Assembly (NCBI GenBank): GCA_018399435.1
Contig: JAGYOJ010000013.1
Location: forward strand, 1-15,019
Direction: 5' to 3'
Length of the DNA: 15,019 nucleotides
Source of the DNA: Actinomycetota bacterium
GTDB lineage: Bacteria > Actinomycetota > Humimicrobiia > Humimicrobiales > Humimicrobiaceae
The notes below the pieces were generated by a model. It ran no database searches. It saw only the letters and a program-made list of their open reading frames with translations, and was not told where the DNA came from. Below, one piece after another: positions 1 through 7,864 of this stretch. Position numbers and translations under genes: made by a program. Every line of letters starts with the position of its first letter. Positions within the stretch are counted from its first letter, which is position 1.

Positions 1-1
1 T

Positions 2-802
2 TATGTTGCCGGATTTTTAACTAGTTTCTTTTCTCTTTCTGCAGCAATTTATTATTTAAATAAATTAAGCCCCTACTTAAGATTTTTCTTCTCTGGAATT
101 TTATTATATTTTTTTATTTGCAATAAAAGCATGATCTCTCACTTCAATAATATCTATAGGGAAATTAAATTCAAAAATATTAAAAATTTAAGGCTAGAAG
201 TCTCAAAAGTTGTTAGCAGGTCGACTACGGAGATGGGATTTACAGACCTTACAAGGAGCTCTGTTGAGAGCATTGCTGAAAATACGTCAGACGGCCTCAT
301 TGGTCCATTATTTTATTATTTTATAGGGGGCATTCCAATGGTTGTATTATATAAAGCAGTTAATACTTTAGATTCAACTGTTGGTTATAAAAATGATAGG
401 TATTATGATTTTGGCTTTTATTCTGCTAAATTTGATGATATTCTAAATTATATTCCATCAAGGGTCACAGCTTTTCTTGTATCCATAATTAGTTTTACAG
501 TAGGCGGAAACTTTAAGAAAACAAGTGAAACAATAAAAAAGTATGCAAGAAAACATGAAAGCCCAAATAGTGGTTTTCCTGAATCTGCTTTTGCTGGCGC
601 GCTTGGCTTAAGATTTGGAGGAATTAATTATTATTTTAACAAAAAAGTTTTTTTACCATATATCGGCGAAAAGAAAAAGGAATTTGAAGCAATTGATATA
701 AAAAATGCATTAAAATTGTCAATAATTTCTACTTTATTTTTACTGGCATTAATTATTACAATATACATAGGAATTTATTTTATAATCAAAGGAGTAAATT
801 GA
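2..802 (+). CDS. cbiB: Adenosylcobinamide-phosphate synthase CbiB/CobD, 5'-truncated by window edge
   Basis: This integral membrane enzyme of cobamide synthesis joins an aminopropanol (or aminopropanol-phosphate/ethanolamine-type) arm to adenosylcobyrate. The frame is open from base 2 with no stop, so the true start lies outside the window; an ATG at 131 is internal, because the residues before it (hydrophobic, about 43) continue the family's membrane segments. Family signatures follow in order: ESIAENTSDG, then GPLFYYFIGG, then YKAVNTLDSTVGYKN, then DFGFYSAKFDDILNYIPSR, which is the CbiB core. The C-terminus ends in a hydrophobic helix (about the last 30 residues). The visible 266 residues fit a family of about 300-320, so only some 40-50 are missing. 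The stop overlaps the TTG start of the gpsA-like gene by 4 bases, indicating translational coupling. Identification is firm; which arm is attached cannot be seen here. Confidence 0.93.
   Translation, partial: YVAGFLTSFFSLSAAIYYLNKLSPYLRFFFSGILLYFFICNKSMISHFNNIYREIKFKNIKNLRLEVSKVVSRSTTEMGFTDLTRSSVESIAENTSDGLIGPLFYYFIGGIPMVVLYKAVNTLDSTVGYKNDRYYDFGFYSAKFDDILNYIPSRVTAFLVSIISFTVGGNFKKTSETIKKYARKHESPNSGFPESAFAGALGLRFGGINYYFNKKVFLPYIGEKKKEFEAIDIKNALKLSIISTLFLLALIITIYIGIYFIIKGVN
788..794 (+). promoter_or_regulatory. Ribosome binding site that fixes the TTG start of the gpsA-like gene
   Basis: AAAGGAG lies 4 bases before a TTG at 799. There is no ATG close by in this frame before codon 11, which would already be inside the GxGxxG nucleotide-binding loop. 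The site and the loop together select the TTG start, which overlaps the cbiB stop as TTGA. Confidence 0.75.
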
Positions 803-1824
803 AAGTCACGGTTTTAGGCGCAGGCTATATGGGGAGTGCAGTAACTTTCCCTTTGTCACAAAATAAGATTGAAGTAAATTTATGGGGAACCTGGTTAGAT
901 GATGAGATTATTGACTTTTGTGAAAAGTCAGAACACCCCAAATTGCAAAAAGAGCTTAATCCAAATATAAATTTTTTCCGTTCCAGGGAACTGGAAAAAG
1001 CCTTGCACGAGGCAGATGCAATATTTATTGGTGTATCAAGTGAAGGGTTTTTGCCCGTATATAGAAAATTGCTTAAATGCATTAAGGGGAGTATACCAAT
1101 ATTTACCTTAACCAAAGGCCTGATAGAGGAGGCGGGCGATATTTTTACAATATCTTCAATTGCTGAAAAAATTTACAATAAAAATATTGGTAATGATTTT
1201 ATATGGACTTCTATTGGCGGGCCAGTGAAGGCTGTAGAATTAGCTTATTTCGTTCCTACTTTTAGCATATATGCTTCTAAAAATAAAAAAGCTAAACAGA
1301 TAAGCAACAATTTTAATACAGAATATTATAATATCAGGCAATCTGATGACGTATTAGGTGTGGAATTGTGTTCTGCATTTAAAAATGTTTATTCTGTAAG
1401 CCTTGGAATATGCGACGGCCTTTATAAAAATTATAAGGAAGGCCAGTACCATAACTTTAGTTCGATATTATTTAACCAGGGAGTAAAAGAAATTTCAGAA
1501 ATAGTCAAGAATTTTGGTGGAAAAGTTTCAACTGCTTTTAACTTAGCCGGTATTGGCGATTTATATGTTACTTCCCAATCAGGGAGGAATAGAAGGTTTG
1601 GGGAGCTAGTCGGTAGGGGGGTAAAGGCAGACGAAGCTTATCACGGCATGCTTCTAGAAGGAGACATAGCAGAAGGATATAGAACATTAAATCTAGGCCA
1701 TAAATTTGTAAAGCAGCAAAGCCTTTTGAAAAAGACTCCGCTGCTTAATTCTCTTTATAATATAATGTATAATTTTTATGATCCAGAAAGGGAATTACTC
1801 AATTTATTAAAAATAATTAAGTAA
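799..1824 (+). CDS. gpsA: NAD(P)-dependent glycerol-3-phosphate dehydrogenase family protein (GpsA-like)
   Basis: The family reduces dihydroxyacetone phosphate to sn-glycerol 3-phosphate, the first step to phospholipids. Length (341 residues) matches the usual 330-340. Visible features are the Rossmann loop GAGYMG (residues 7-12), TKGL (105-108, a conserved lysine), the catalytic-lysine helix AFKNVYSVSLGICDG (193-207, lysine 195), the DHAP-site motif GIGDLYVTSQSGRNRRFG (251-268) and the EG pair at 292-293. Odd point: the usual S-GPSFA-E element reads IGGPVKAVELA (139-149), losing the Phe-Ala that most members keep, so substrate choice may differ. The start is TTG and overlaps cbiB by 4 bases, so the two are co-translated. 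It ends one base before the convergent citrate synthase gene. Family is sure; exact substrate less so. Confidence 0.85.
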   Translation: MKVTVLGAGYMGSAVTFPLSQNKIEVNLWGTWLDDEIIDFCEKSEHPKLQKELNPNINFFRSRELEKALHEADAIFIGVSSEGFLPVYRKLLKCIKGSIPIFTLTKGLIEEAGDIFTISSIAEKIYNKNIGNDFIWTSIGGPVKAVELAYFVPTFSIYASKNKKAKQISNNFNTEYYNIRQSDDVLGVELCSAFKNVYSVSLGICDGLYKNYKEGQYHNFSSILFNQGVKEISEIVKNFGGKVSTAFNLAGIGDLYVTSQSGRNRRFGELVGRGVKADEAYHGMLLEGDIAEGYRTLNLGHKFVKQQSLLKKTPLLNSLYNIMYNFYDPERELLNLLKIIK

Positions 1825-1825
1825 A

Positions 1826-3220
1826 TTATTCAACTCTGCTTTCTCTCAGCCTAAATAACTCAGGCATATATTTACTTATAAGCTGTTCCATCTCTGCATC
1901 GCCTATAACGGTAGTCCTGTTATTATTTTCATATTCATTATCTACCCATTCCTTAATTTTTTTGACTCTTTCATCCTTTTTATCTATTTTTTGGTCTTCC
2001 CTTAAAAAGAAATAATTGTTAAGCCAAGCAGCTATTCCAGCTAGGCCTGAATGGGCATTTATTACAACCGTGGGAGGTTTGCCTAAAATCTCTTTTGTAT
2101 CAAATATGTTATAGATTTCTTCGTTTTTCAACAAGCCATCTGCATGTATGCCTGCCCTTGTTGAATTAAATGCTCTTCCCACAAAAGGAGTTCTTGGAGG
2201 AATTTCATAATTAAGTTCAGTTTCAAAAAACTCAGCAATCTCTGTTACTGCTTTGAGGTTCATGCCAAAATCCTCCCCTTTTAATTGGGTAAATTCAATA
2301 ACCATCGCCTCAAGAGGCGTATTTCCAGTTCTTTCACCAATCCCCAACAAGGAAGTATTAACTGATGCTGCGCCGTAAAGCCATGCTGTAACAGCATTAG
2401 AAACTGCTTTATAAAAATCATTATGCCCATGCCATTCTAACCATTCAGAAGGTACTTCTCCATAGTTAACTAATCCATATATAATTTGTTGCACGCTTCT
2501 GGGCAGGGCAACGCCCTCAATAGAAACTCCTAATCCTAAGGTATCACAAGCCCTTATTTTAACCGGAGTCTTAGCTTCCCTTGCAAGCTCCATTAACTGA
2601 TTGACGAAGGGCAATACAAAACCATAAAAATCTGCCCTTGTGATGTCTTCTAGATGGCATCTAGGTATAATGCCAGCTTCCAATGCATCACTTACTACGC
2701 CGAGATAATTTTTTGCAGCTTCTGATCTATTCATATTTAATTTTTTAAAAATATGGTAATCAGAACAAGAAACTAAAATGCCAGTTTCTTTTATTCCTAG
2801 ATCTTTAATAATTTCAAAGTCTTCTTTACGGGCCCTAATCCATGAAGTTATTTCAGGATACTCATATTCTTTCTCCATACATTTGTAAATTGCTTCCTTA
2901 TCCTTTTTTGAATATACAAAGAATTCTGATTGTTTTATTACCCCAGCGCCATTATCTAATTTATGCAACAAATCAAAAATTTTAGATATTTGATCCACTG
3001 TGTAAGGGGATCTTGCCTGTTGGCCATCCCGGAAAGTCGTATCAGTTATATTTAATTTTTCAGGAATATTCATAGGCACAGTCCGGTGGTTAAAAACAAT
3101 TTTTGGTATTTGGCTATAAGGATAAAAATTCCTAAAGAGGTTTGGCTCTTCAACATCCCTAAAACTATATTCGATTTCTAGCATTCTGCTTTTTTTATTA
3201 TATTTGACATTTTTACTCAT
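1826..3220 (-). CDS. Probable Re-citrate synthase (HMGL-family acyltransferase)
   Basis: Condenses acetyl-CoA with oxaloacetate to citrate with Re stereochemistry in anaerobes lacking or supplementing GltA-type synthase; cytosolic. The HMGL-like TIM barrel starts late, after about 55 N-terminal residues (FRDVEEPNLFRNFYPYSQIPK around 20-40), a leader that I recall as typical of the Clostridium kluyveri-type enzyme. Metal and catalytic motifs are TDTTFRDGQQ (59-68), HGHND (264-268, metal-binding His pair), GIGERTGN (293-300) and RAGIHADG (355-362). Length 464 fits that group (about 450-460) and is longer than homocitrate synthase NifV (about 380). There is no C-terminal LeuA leucine-regulatory domain of the usual size. 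The ATG is preceded by AAGGAG. Alternatives are homocitrate or another 2-alkylmalate synthase; I prefer citrate because of the N-terminal leader and the PFOR context. Confidence 0.8.
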   Translation of the reverse strand: MSKNVKYNKKSRMLEIEYSFRDVEEPNLFRNFYPYSQIPKIVFNHRTVPMNIPEKLNITDTTFRDGQQARSPYTVDQISKIFDLLHKLDNGAGVIKQSEFFVYSKKDKEAIYKCMEKEYEYPEITSWIRARKEDFEIIKDLGIKETGILVSCSDYHIFKKLNMNRSEAAKNYLGVVSDALEAGIIPRCHLEDITRADFYGFVLPFVNQLMELAREAKTPVKIRACDTLGLGVSIEGVALPRSVQQIIYGLVNYGEVPSEWLEWHGHNDFYKAVSNAVTAWLYGAASVNTSLLGIGERTGNTPLEAMVIEFTQLKGEDFGMNLKAVTEIAEFFETELNYEIPPRTPFVGRAFNSTRAGIHADGLLKNEEIYNIFDTKEILGKPPTVVINAHSGLAGIAAWLNNYFFLREDQKIDKKDERVKKIKEWVDNEYENNNRTTVIGDAEMEQLISKYMPELFRLRESRVE

Positions 3221-3735
3221 CTTATGCTCCTTATATATTTAAATATTTAGTGGTGGTTTTGATATTTTACCAAAAATTAAAAATTTTAGATAGTATTAAA
3301 AATTTTTTAAATATTTTTTTACATTTTTCAATTATTTGGTAAATTTTATTAAATATTTAAAAATTATGGTAATTTTTGTAATTATTTAATATAAATGGCT
3401 AAAAAATAAATAATTTTTTAAATTATTTACAAAGCCTTCTGGCGCTGGCAAAAGATAGACCAGCATTTTAAAAATAAGGCACTCTTTAATGTTTGTAAAA
3501 ATTAATGCTTATAATAATGCGTGGATTTCTAATAGTTGAAATTTCTTTTAGATTTGAAGCCCATTATCTTTGAAGGCAATAAGCTATATCCGGTCTAAAA
3601 GTTCTAGTATAAAGTCTAATAAGTAGGCAAACATAACTTGAACTTCTTCCCAAAGCACTCATTATTTATTAGCTTGAATTAATGAAGCCTTGCTGAAGCA
3701 ATTAAAATATTTACAGTAGAGGGAAAAATAAATTA

Positions 3736-3764
3736 AGTGCTACAATAATTGTAATGGTAGCACT
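3736..3764 (+). promoter_or_regulatory. Palindromic operator, NikR-like (GTGCTAC-N13-GTAGCAC)
   Basis: A perfect inverted repeat, AGTGCTAC at 3736-3743 and GTAGCACT at 3757-3764, is separated by exactly 13 bases. From memory, comparative genomics predicted GTGTTAC-N13/14-GTAACAC as the NikR site of Desulfovibrio-type bacteria; this site keeps the spacing and differs by one symmetric base per arm. It overlaps the likely -35 element and spacer of the promoter before a nickel/peptide-type ABC operon, the right place for a repressor. The nested palindrome ACAAT-A-ATTGT (3742-3752) is off-centre and could instead serve another regulator. No nikR gene is in the window. Confidence 0.65.
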
Positions 3765-3777
3765 ATTGTTATAAAAT
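3749..3777 (+). promoter_or_regulatory. Candidate sigma-70 promoter of the FmdE/transporter operon
   Basis: TTGTAA (3749-3754), 17 bases, then TAAAAT (3772-3777) is a fair vegetative promoter. Transcription would begin about 3784, leaving a very short leader before the strong AAAGGGGG ribosome site (3786-3793) and ATG at 3798. The -35 and spacer lie within or against the palindromic operator, so a bound repressor would block polymerase. An alternative -10, TATAAA at 3770-3775, has a 15-base spacer and is less likely. Confidence 0.5.
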
Positions 3778-3797
3778 GGGTTCTTAAAGGGGGTAAC

Positions 3798-4505
3798 ATG
3801 AAAAAAAATTATAGGAAAAATATTGACAAATTAATTAAAAAAAATGATCTCAGGGGGCTATTAGAAATATCAGCCCAATTTCACGGCCATATTTGTAGCA
3901 ATTCTGCTTATGGTGTTAAAGCTGCCTGTTATGCAATGAGAAAGATGGGAACAGGAAATACGGGGATGGAAGAAATACTTGCAATAGTAGAAACCAATAA
4001 TTGTTTCAGTGATGGCATACAAGCAATTAGCGGCTGCACATTTGGCAATAATAGTTTAATTTTTAAAGATTTAGGCAAGACAGCAGTAACTTTTTTAAAA
4101 AGGGATATAAAAAAAGGGCTAAGAATTAGTTTAAAAAGGGATTTCCAAGACACAAGAAAAAAAGCTTATCCTGAAGCTTTTGAATTATTTAAAAAAATAG
4201 TTAAAGAAAGGCAAAAGGTAAGCCAAAAAGAAAAAGATAAATTTTACAGCTTATTTGAAGAAATGGCGCTAAAAGAGCTGGAAGTGCCTATAAAAGAAAT
4301 GTTTGATATTAAAGAAAAAGAAATCCTAACTCCAGAATTTGCCCCCATACATGAATCTGTTAATTGTAGTGTATGTGGTGAAAATATTATGGAAAGCCGG
4401 GCTACAGTAGTAAGGGGGGAAAATGTTTGTTTAGAATGTGCCGGGAAGCAATATTTCTTTTTAGATGGTTCCGGAATAAAAGTTTCTAAAGAAAGGGCAA
4501 ACTAG
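3798..4505 (+). CDS. FmdE-family protein with C-terminal zinc finger
   Basis: The FmdE domain (PF02663) was named from a protein linked to molybdenum formylmethanofuran dehydrogenase, but most bacterial members have no proven role. Residues about 20-165 carry its marks: FHGHICSNSAYG (28-39, His29, His31, Cys33), NNCFSDGIQ (67-75) and SGCTFGN (78-84), which form a likely metal site. The middle (100-175) is lysine/glutamate-rich and helical. The C-terminal part has a four-cysteine zinc finger, CSVC (190-193) and CLEC (211-214). It has a strong ribosome site and is the first gene under the NikR-like operator; its stop overlaps the GTG of the binding-protein gene by one base. Operon position suggests metal handling (nickel storage, delivery or sensing), which is inference. 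No signal peptide, so cytosolic. Confidence 0.85.
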   Translation: MKKNYRKNIDKLIKKNDLRGLLEISAQFHGHICSNSAYGVKAACYAMRKMGTGNTGMEEILAIVETNNCFSDGIQAISGCTFGNNSLIFKDLGKTAVTFLKRDIKKGLRISLKRDFQDTRKKAYPEAFELFKKIVKERQKVSQKEKDKFYSLFEEMALKELEVPIKEMFDIKEKEILTPEFAPIHESVNCSVCGENIMESRATVVRGENVCLECAGKQYFFLDGSGIKVSKERAN

Positions 4506-6076
4506 TGAAAATTTTTAAAATCTTTATTTTTTTAATATTGTCATTTTTAATTTTATTTGTTTTTTCTTGCCAAAAGGCTGAAAATGATGTTCCTGGTTCA
4601 AAAATTATTATTGCCGATACTACAGGGGATTGGGGATTCCCTTCGCCGTATGGAATGTATTCAAGGGGGCCTGGTTATATAAGGATGAGCTTAATATTTG
4701 ATACTCTGGTATGGAAAGATATAGGCGGCACCTTTATTCCAGCCCTTGCTAAAAAATGGGAATATAATAATATTGATAAATCATATACTTTTAGTTTAAG
4801 GGAAGATGTTTTTTGGCATGATGGAAATGAATTTAATGCCGATGATGTAGTTTTTACTTTTAATTATATAAAAGATAATCCCTGGGTATGGGTAGATCCG
4901 GAAATTATTAAAGAAGTTGAAAAAATTAATGACTTTAGCATAAAAGTATATTTAACTGAAAAGTATGCACCTTTTGTTTCTAATATTGCAGCAACATTGC
5001 CAATCATGCCCGAGCATGTATGGAAAAATATTGCTGAGCCTAAACAATTTAAAACAGAAGATGCCTTGATTGGTACTGGCCCTTATAAGCTTTTAGATTA
5101 TAGCCAGGGAGAAGGGACTTATTTATTTGAGGCTAATAAAAATTATTATTTAGGTGAGCCTTGCTATAGCCAGATTGCTTTTACAAAAAATAGCCAGGAA
5201 AGCATACCTTCTTTACTGAAAGCTAATAATCTTGATACTGGGCCAATACCTGCAGATACAGTAGAAAGCCTTAAAAAAGATTTGAATATAAAAGAGGAGC
5301 CCCCTGTCTGGGCTGCCAAACTTATTTTTAACCATAATAGCAATGACTTGTTGGAAATTAATGAAATAAGAAAAGCTATAGCTTATGGTATCAACAAAGA
5401 AGAGATTGTAAATATTTCCCAAAGAGGTTTTGCTACTGAAGGAAATCCGGGGCTAATACCGCCCACAAATAAGAACTGGTATAATCCAGGCGTTAAGCAA
5501 TATGATTTTGATATCAACAAAGCGCAGGAAATAATTGAAAACCTGGGCTTTCAGTTAAACCAGGATGGGTATTACTCTAAACATAAAGAAGAATTAAGCT
5601 TTGACTTAGCAGTTACCCAGGATTTTAAAAGGGATGGGGAGATACTTAAAAGCAATTTAGAAAATATTGGGATTAAAATAAATTTATATAGCTATGATCC
5701 TAAAACCCTTGACAGCAAGATTGCTGAATGGGACTTCGATTTAGCTATAAGCGGGCACGGAGGGCTAGGGGGTGACCCTGAAATGTTAAATAAGGTAATA
5801 ATGGGAGATAATTTTATCAGCGTTCGTTATTTTAAAAATAGTGAATTAATAGATTTACTAAAAAAACAGGTAAAGGAAATGGACGAGCAAAAAAGGAAAG
5901 AATTGGTATTTAAAATTCAGGAAATATATTCTGAGGAACTGCCTTCTATTACCCTTTATTACCCCAAGTGGTACTGGGCTCATAATGATAATATAGATAT
6001 CGATTTTACTAATGGAGGGATTGCTATAGGCATCCCATTGCCATTAAATAAAATATTATTTTTAGATAGAAAATGA
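4505..6076 (+). CDS. Nickel/peptide-type ABC transporter substrate-binding lipoprotein (SBP family 5)
   Basis: This is the extracytoplasmic ligand receptor of the importer. Residues 1-21 are a signal peptide with a very hydrophobic core, ending in a lipobox FVFSC with Cys22 as the lipid-anchored residue. The SBP_bac_5 fold is shown by the early SLREDVFWHDGNEFNADDVV stretch (about 98-117), GTGPYKL (about 195), and the late EIYSEELPSITLYYPKWYW segment that precedes the last strands. Length 523 is normal for NikA/DppA/OppA. The start is GTG and overlaps the fmdE-like stop by one base, with only a weak AAAGG upstream, so translation is probably coupled. Ligand cannot be read from family membership; nickel is favoured by the NikR-like operator, while dipeptides or a nickel-chelate remain possible. 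Confidence 0.88.
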   Translation: MKIFKIFIFLILSFLILFVFSCQKAENDVPGSKIIIADTTGDWGFPSPYGMYSRGPGYIRMSLIFDTLVWKDIGGTFIPALAKKWEYNNIDKSYTFSLREDVFWHDGNEFNADDVVFTFNYIKDNPWVWVDPEIIKEVEKINDFSIKVYLTEKYAPFVSNIAATLPIMPEHVWKNIAEPKQFKTEDALIGTGPYKLLDYSQGEGTYLFEANKNYYLGEPCYSQIAFTKNSQESIPSLLKANNLDTGPIPADTVESLKKDLNIKEEPPVWAAKLIFNHNSNDLLEINEIRKAIAYGINKEEIVNISQRGFATEGNPGLIPPTNKNWYNPGVKQYDFDINKAQEIIENLGFQLNQDGYYSKHKEELSFDLAVTQDFKRDGEILKSNLENIGIKINLYSYDPKTLDSKIAEWDFDLAISGHGGLGGDPEMLNKVIMGDNFISVRYFKNSELIDLLKKQVKEMDEQKRKELVFKIQEIYSEELPSITLYYPKWYWAHNDNIDIDFTNGGIAIGIPLPLNKILFLDRK

Positions 6077-7041
6077 AAAAGAATATCCTTAATTATCTAA
6101 TAGCATTTTTTATAATAATCAGCCTTAATTTCTTTGTGCCCAGGCTCATGCCTGGCGGGCCAATAGAAGCAATCTATGGAAGTGAAGTTTTACTAAATAT
6201 TTCTCCAGAGACAAAAGAGGCTATAATAAGTTCATTTGGCCTTGATAAGCCTTTGTTTGGGCAGTATTTTCAATACTTGGTTTCAATATTAAAAGGGGAT
6301 TTTGGTTATTCTTTTTATCAAAATTCCCCTGTTTTGAAAGTAATTTTAAACCATTTGCCCTGGACTTTGGGTTTGATGGGATCAGCATTATTTTTCTCAA
6401 CCTCTTTTGGAATATTATTAGGAATGGAATCTGGATGGAAAAGAGGCAGCAAAATAGACAAGTTTTTGTTAAATTTTATGATTTTTAGTGCTAGTTTTCC
6501 AAGCTTTTTTATTGCAATTCTTTTTCTGATTTTATTTGGAATTATTTTAGGATTATTGCCTATCCAGGGCGCTAGGAGTATTTATTCCAATTTAGGCGGA
6601 ATGGGCAGTATTGTGGATATTATAAAGCATGCCTTGCTTCCAATGGCAAGCTTAATTTTTGTTTTTACTCCATCAACCTATATTATTACAAGGAATTCCA
6701 TGATATCTAATTTAGCTGAGCCCTATATTCTACTTGCAAAAGCTAAAGGATTAAAAGAAACAAAAATAAAATATTACCATGCAGGGAAAAATTCAATTAT
6801 ACCAGTTATGACACAAACAGGAATTAGATTTGCTACCAGGCTTATTACAGGAGCTTTATTTATAGAAATAGTTTTTTCATATCCCGGGATGGGCAGCTTG
6901 ATTTATAATTCTATACAATTAAGGGATTATCCGGTACTGCAGGGTAGCTTGCTTGTAATAACTATACTGGTTTTAGTGGTAAATATAATTTTAGATTTCT
7001 TTTATAAAAAAGTTGACCCCCGGATAAATTATGCATATTAG
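6073..7041 (+). CDS. ABC transporter permease, DppB/NikB type
   Basis: First inner-membrane channel subunit of the importer. An N-terminal helix (about 5-21) leads to the family motif RLMPGGP (24-30), an extracytoplasmic segment with DFGYSFYQNSPV (76-87), and then five or so hydrophobic segments from 99 on. The EAA loop that docks on the ATPase is about 222-244 (AKAKGLKETKIKYYHAGKNS), followed by the conserved FSYPGMG (268-274). Length 322 is usual for the BinB/DppB class. Its ATG overlaps the binding-protein stop as ATGA, and its end overlaps the next permease by 11 bases, so all are made together. Assignment to the class is firm; substrate is not. Confidence 0.92.
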   Translation: MKKNILNYLIAFFIIISLNFFVPRLMPGGPIEAIYGSEVLLNISPETKEAIISSFGLDKPLFGQYFQYLVSILKGDFGYSFYQNSPVLKVILNHLPWTLGLMGSALFFSTSFGILLGMESGWKRGSKIDKFLLNFMIFSASFPSFFIAILFLILFGIILGLLPIQGARSIYSNLGGMGSIVDIIKHALLPMASLIFVFTPSTYIITRNSMISNLAEPYILLAKAKGLKETKIKYYHAGKNSIIPVMTQTGIRFATRLITGALFIEIVFSYPGMGSLIYNSIQLRDYPVLQGSLLVITILVLVVNIILDFFYKKVDPRINYAY

Positions 7042-7864
7042 TTTAAAAAATAGGATAAAAAAAGATAAAAAAGCAAAATTTGGGATCATAATTGTATGTG
7101 TTTTTGTTTTAATTTCAGTATTTGGACCAATTCTTGTAAAGGATCCCTACCACTTTAGTATAGACTATCTTAGACTTCCAGTTGCTGGACATATTTTAGG
7201 GACTAATGACCTTGGCCAGGATGTTTTTGCAAGGCTCGTATATGGAATGAGGGCCTCGCTTTTGGTAGCAATTAGTGCCGGGTTTTTATCAACAGCCATT
7301 GGAACTATAATTGGAACATTGTCTGGATTTATAGGCGGAGCATTTGATAAGGTAATGATGAGGATTGTTGACGCTTTTCTGGTTATACCTGCAATAATTT
7401 TTATAATGCTTGTGGCAGCTTTCCTTAAACCTGGGATAATGACTTTAATAATTTTAATTTCCCTTTTTCATTGGCAAGGGGGAGCAAAAATTATCAGGGG
7501 GCAAACCTTATCTTTAAAAAATAAAAACCATATAGTTTCATCAAGAACTTTTGGCGCAAAAAAACCTTATGTACTTATGCGGCACATTATTCCAGATCTT
7601 GGGAATATCTTAGTTGTATCTTTTATATATAATGCAAGAGCAGCTATTTTTTTAGAGGCAGGTTTAGCATTTATAGGAATTGCCAATCTCTCTACTATCA
7701 GTTTAGGAATAATCATGCATAATGCAATGAAATTTTATTACCTTCCAGTCTGGATATGGTGGCTAGTCCCGCCTGGCATTGCTTTATCTTTAATTCTTCT
7801 TTCGTTAACTTTTATAGGTACCTTAATTGAAAAAATAATAGATCCGAGGTTAAGAAATGCTTAA
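7031..7864 (+). CDS. ABC transporter permease, DppC/NikC type
   Basis: Second channel subunit, partner of the DppB-type protein. After a basic N-terminus (1-16) and a first helix (17-36), the hallmark HILGTNDLGQDVFARLVYG (54-72) is present. Five further hydrophobic segments follow, with the EAA loop around 168-187 (SSRTFGAKKPYVLMRHIIPD). Length 277 is normal for the class. No clear ribosome site lies before the ATG; the 11-base overlap with the upstream permease suggests re-initiation. It overlaps the ATPase gene by 8 bases. Confidence 0.92.
   Translation: MHISLKNRIKKDKKAKFGIIIVCVFVLISVFGPILVKDPYHFSIDYLRLPVAGHILGTNDLGQDVFARLVYGMRASLLVAISAGFLSTAIGTIIGTLSGFIGGAFDKVMMRIVDAFLVIPAIIFIMLVAAFLKPGIMTLIILISLFHWQGGAKIIRGQTLSLKNKNHIVSSRTFGAKKPYVLMRHIIPDLGNILVVSFIYNARAAIFLEAGLAFIGIANLSTISLGIIMHNAMKFYYLPVWIWWLVPPGIALSLILLSLTFIGTLIEKIIDPRLRNA

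Larger units (their letters stand above)
3221..3797. other. 577-base divergent intergenic region, no gene seen
   Basis: This region separates the leftward citrate synthase gene from the rightward FmdE/transporter operon. I find no credible reading frame. About 3230-3430 is extremely AT-rich and contains a distant inverted repeat, TTTACCAAA (3266-3274) and TTTGGTAAA (3335-3343), plus a third TATGGTAA copy near 3366. About 3434-3480 can fold as a nested hairpin (GCCTT outside, GCTGG/CCAGC inside, stems of 5). A perfect TATAAT stands at 3510-3515 without a good -35 element. The right end carries the palindromic operator and promoter described separately. It could hold a small RNA or long leader, but nothing proves it. 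Confidence 0.6.

Noticed and set aside
131..133. ATG as start of the cbiB gene
   Set aside because: The same frame is open to the window's edge and the upstream residues are hydrophobic membrane segments expected of CbiB, so the gene is cut by the edge and this ATG is internal.
825..1115. Antisense frame of 96 codons inside the gpsA-like gene
   Set aside because: Lies over the conserved Rossmann region of a convincing gene; no ribosome site or domain features.
3434..3480. Hairpin as an intrinsic terminator
   Set aside because: Only 5-pair stems with an 11-base loop, no gene on the plus strand ending nearby and no clean T-run; kept only as a possible structured element.
3221..3797. Riboswitch (cobalamin, nickel-cobalt) or tRNA
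   Set aside because: I could not find the conserved cores or cloverleaf pairing, and the promoter that best serves the operon leaves a leader of only about 14 bases.
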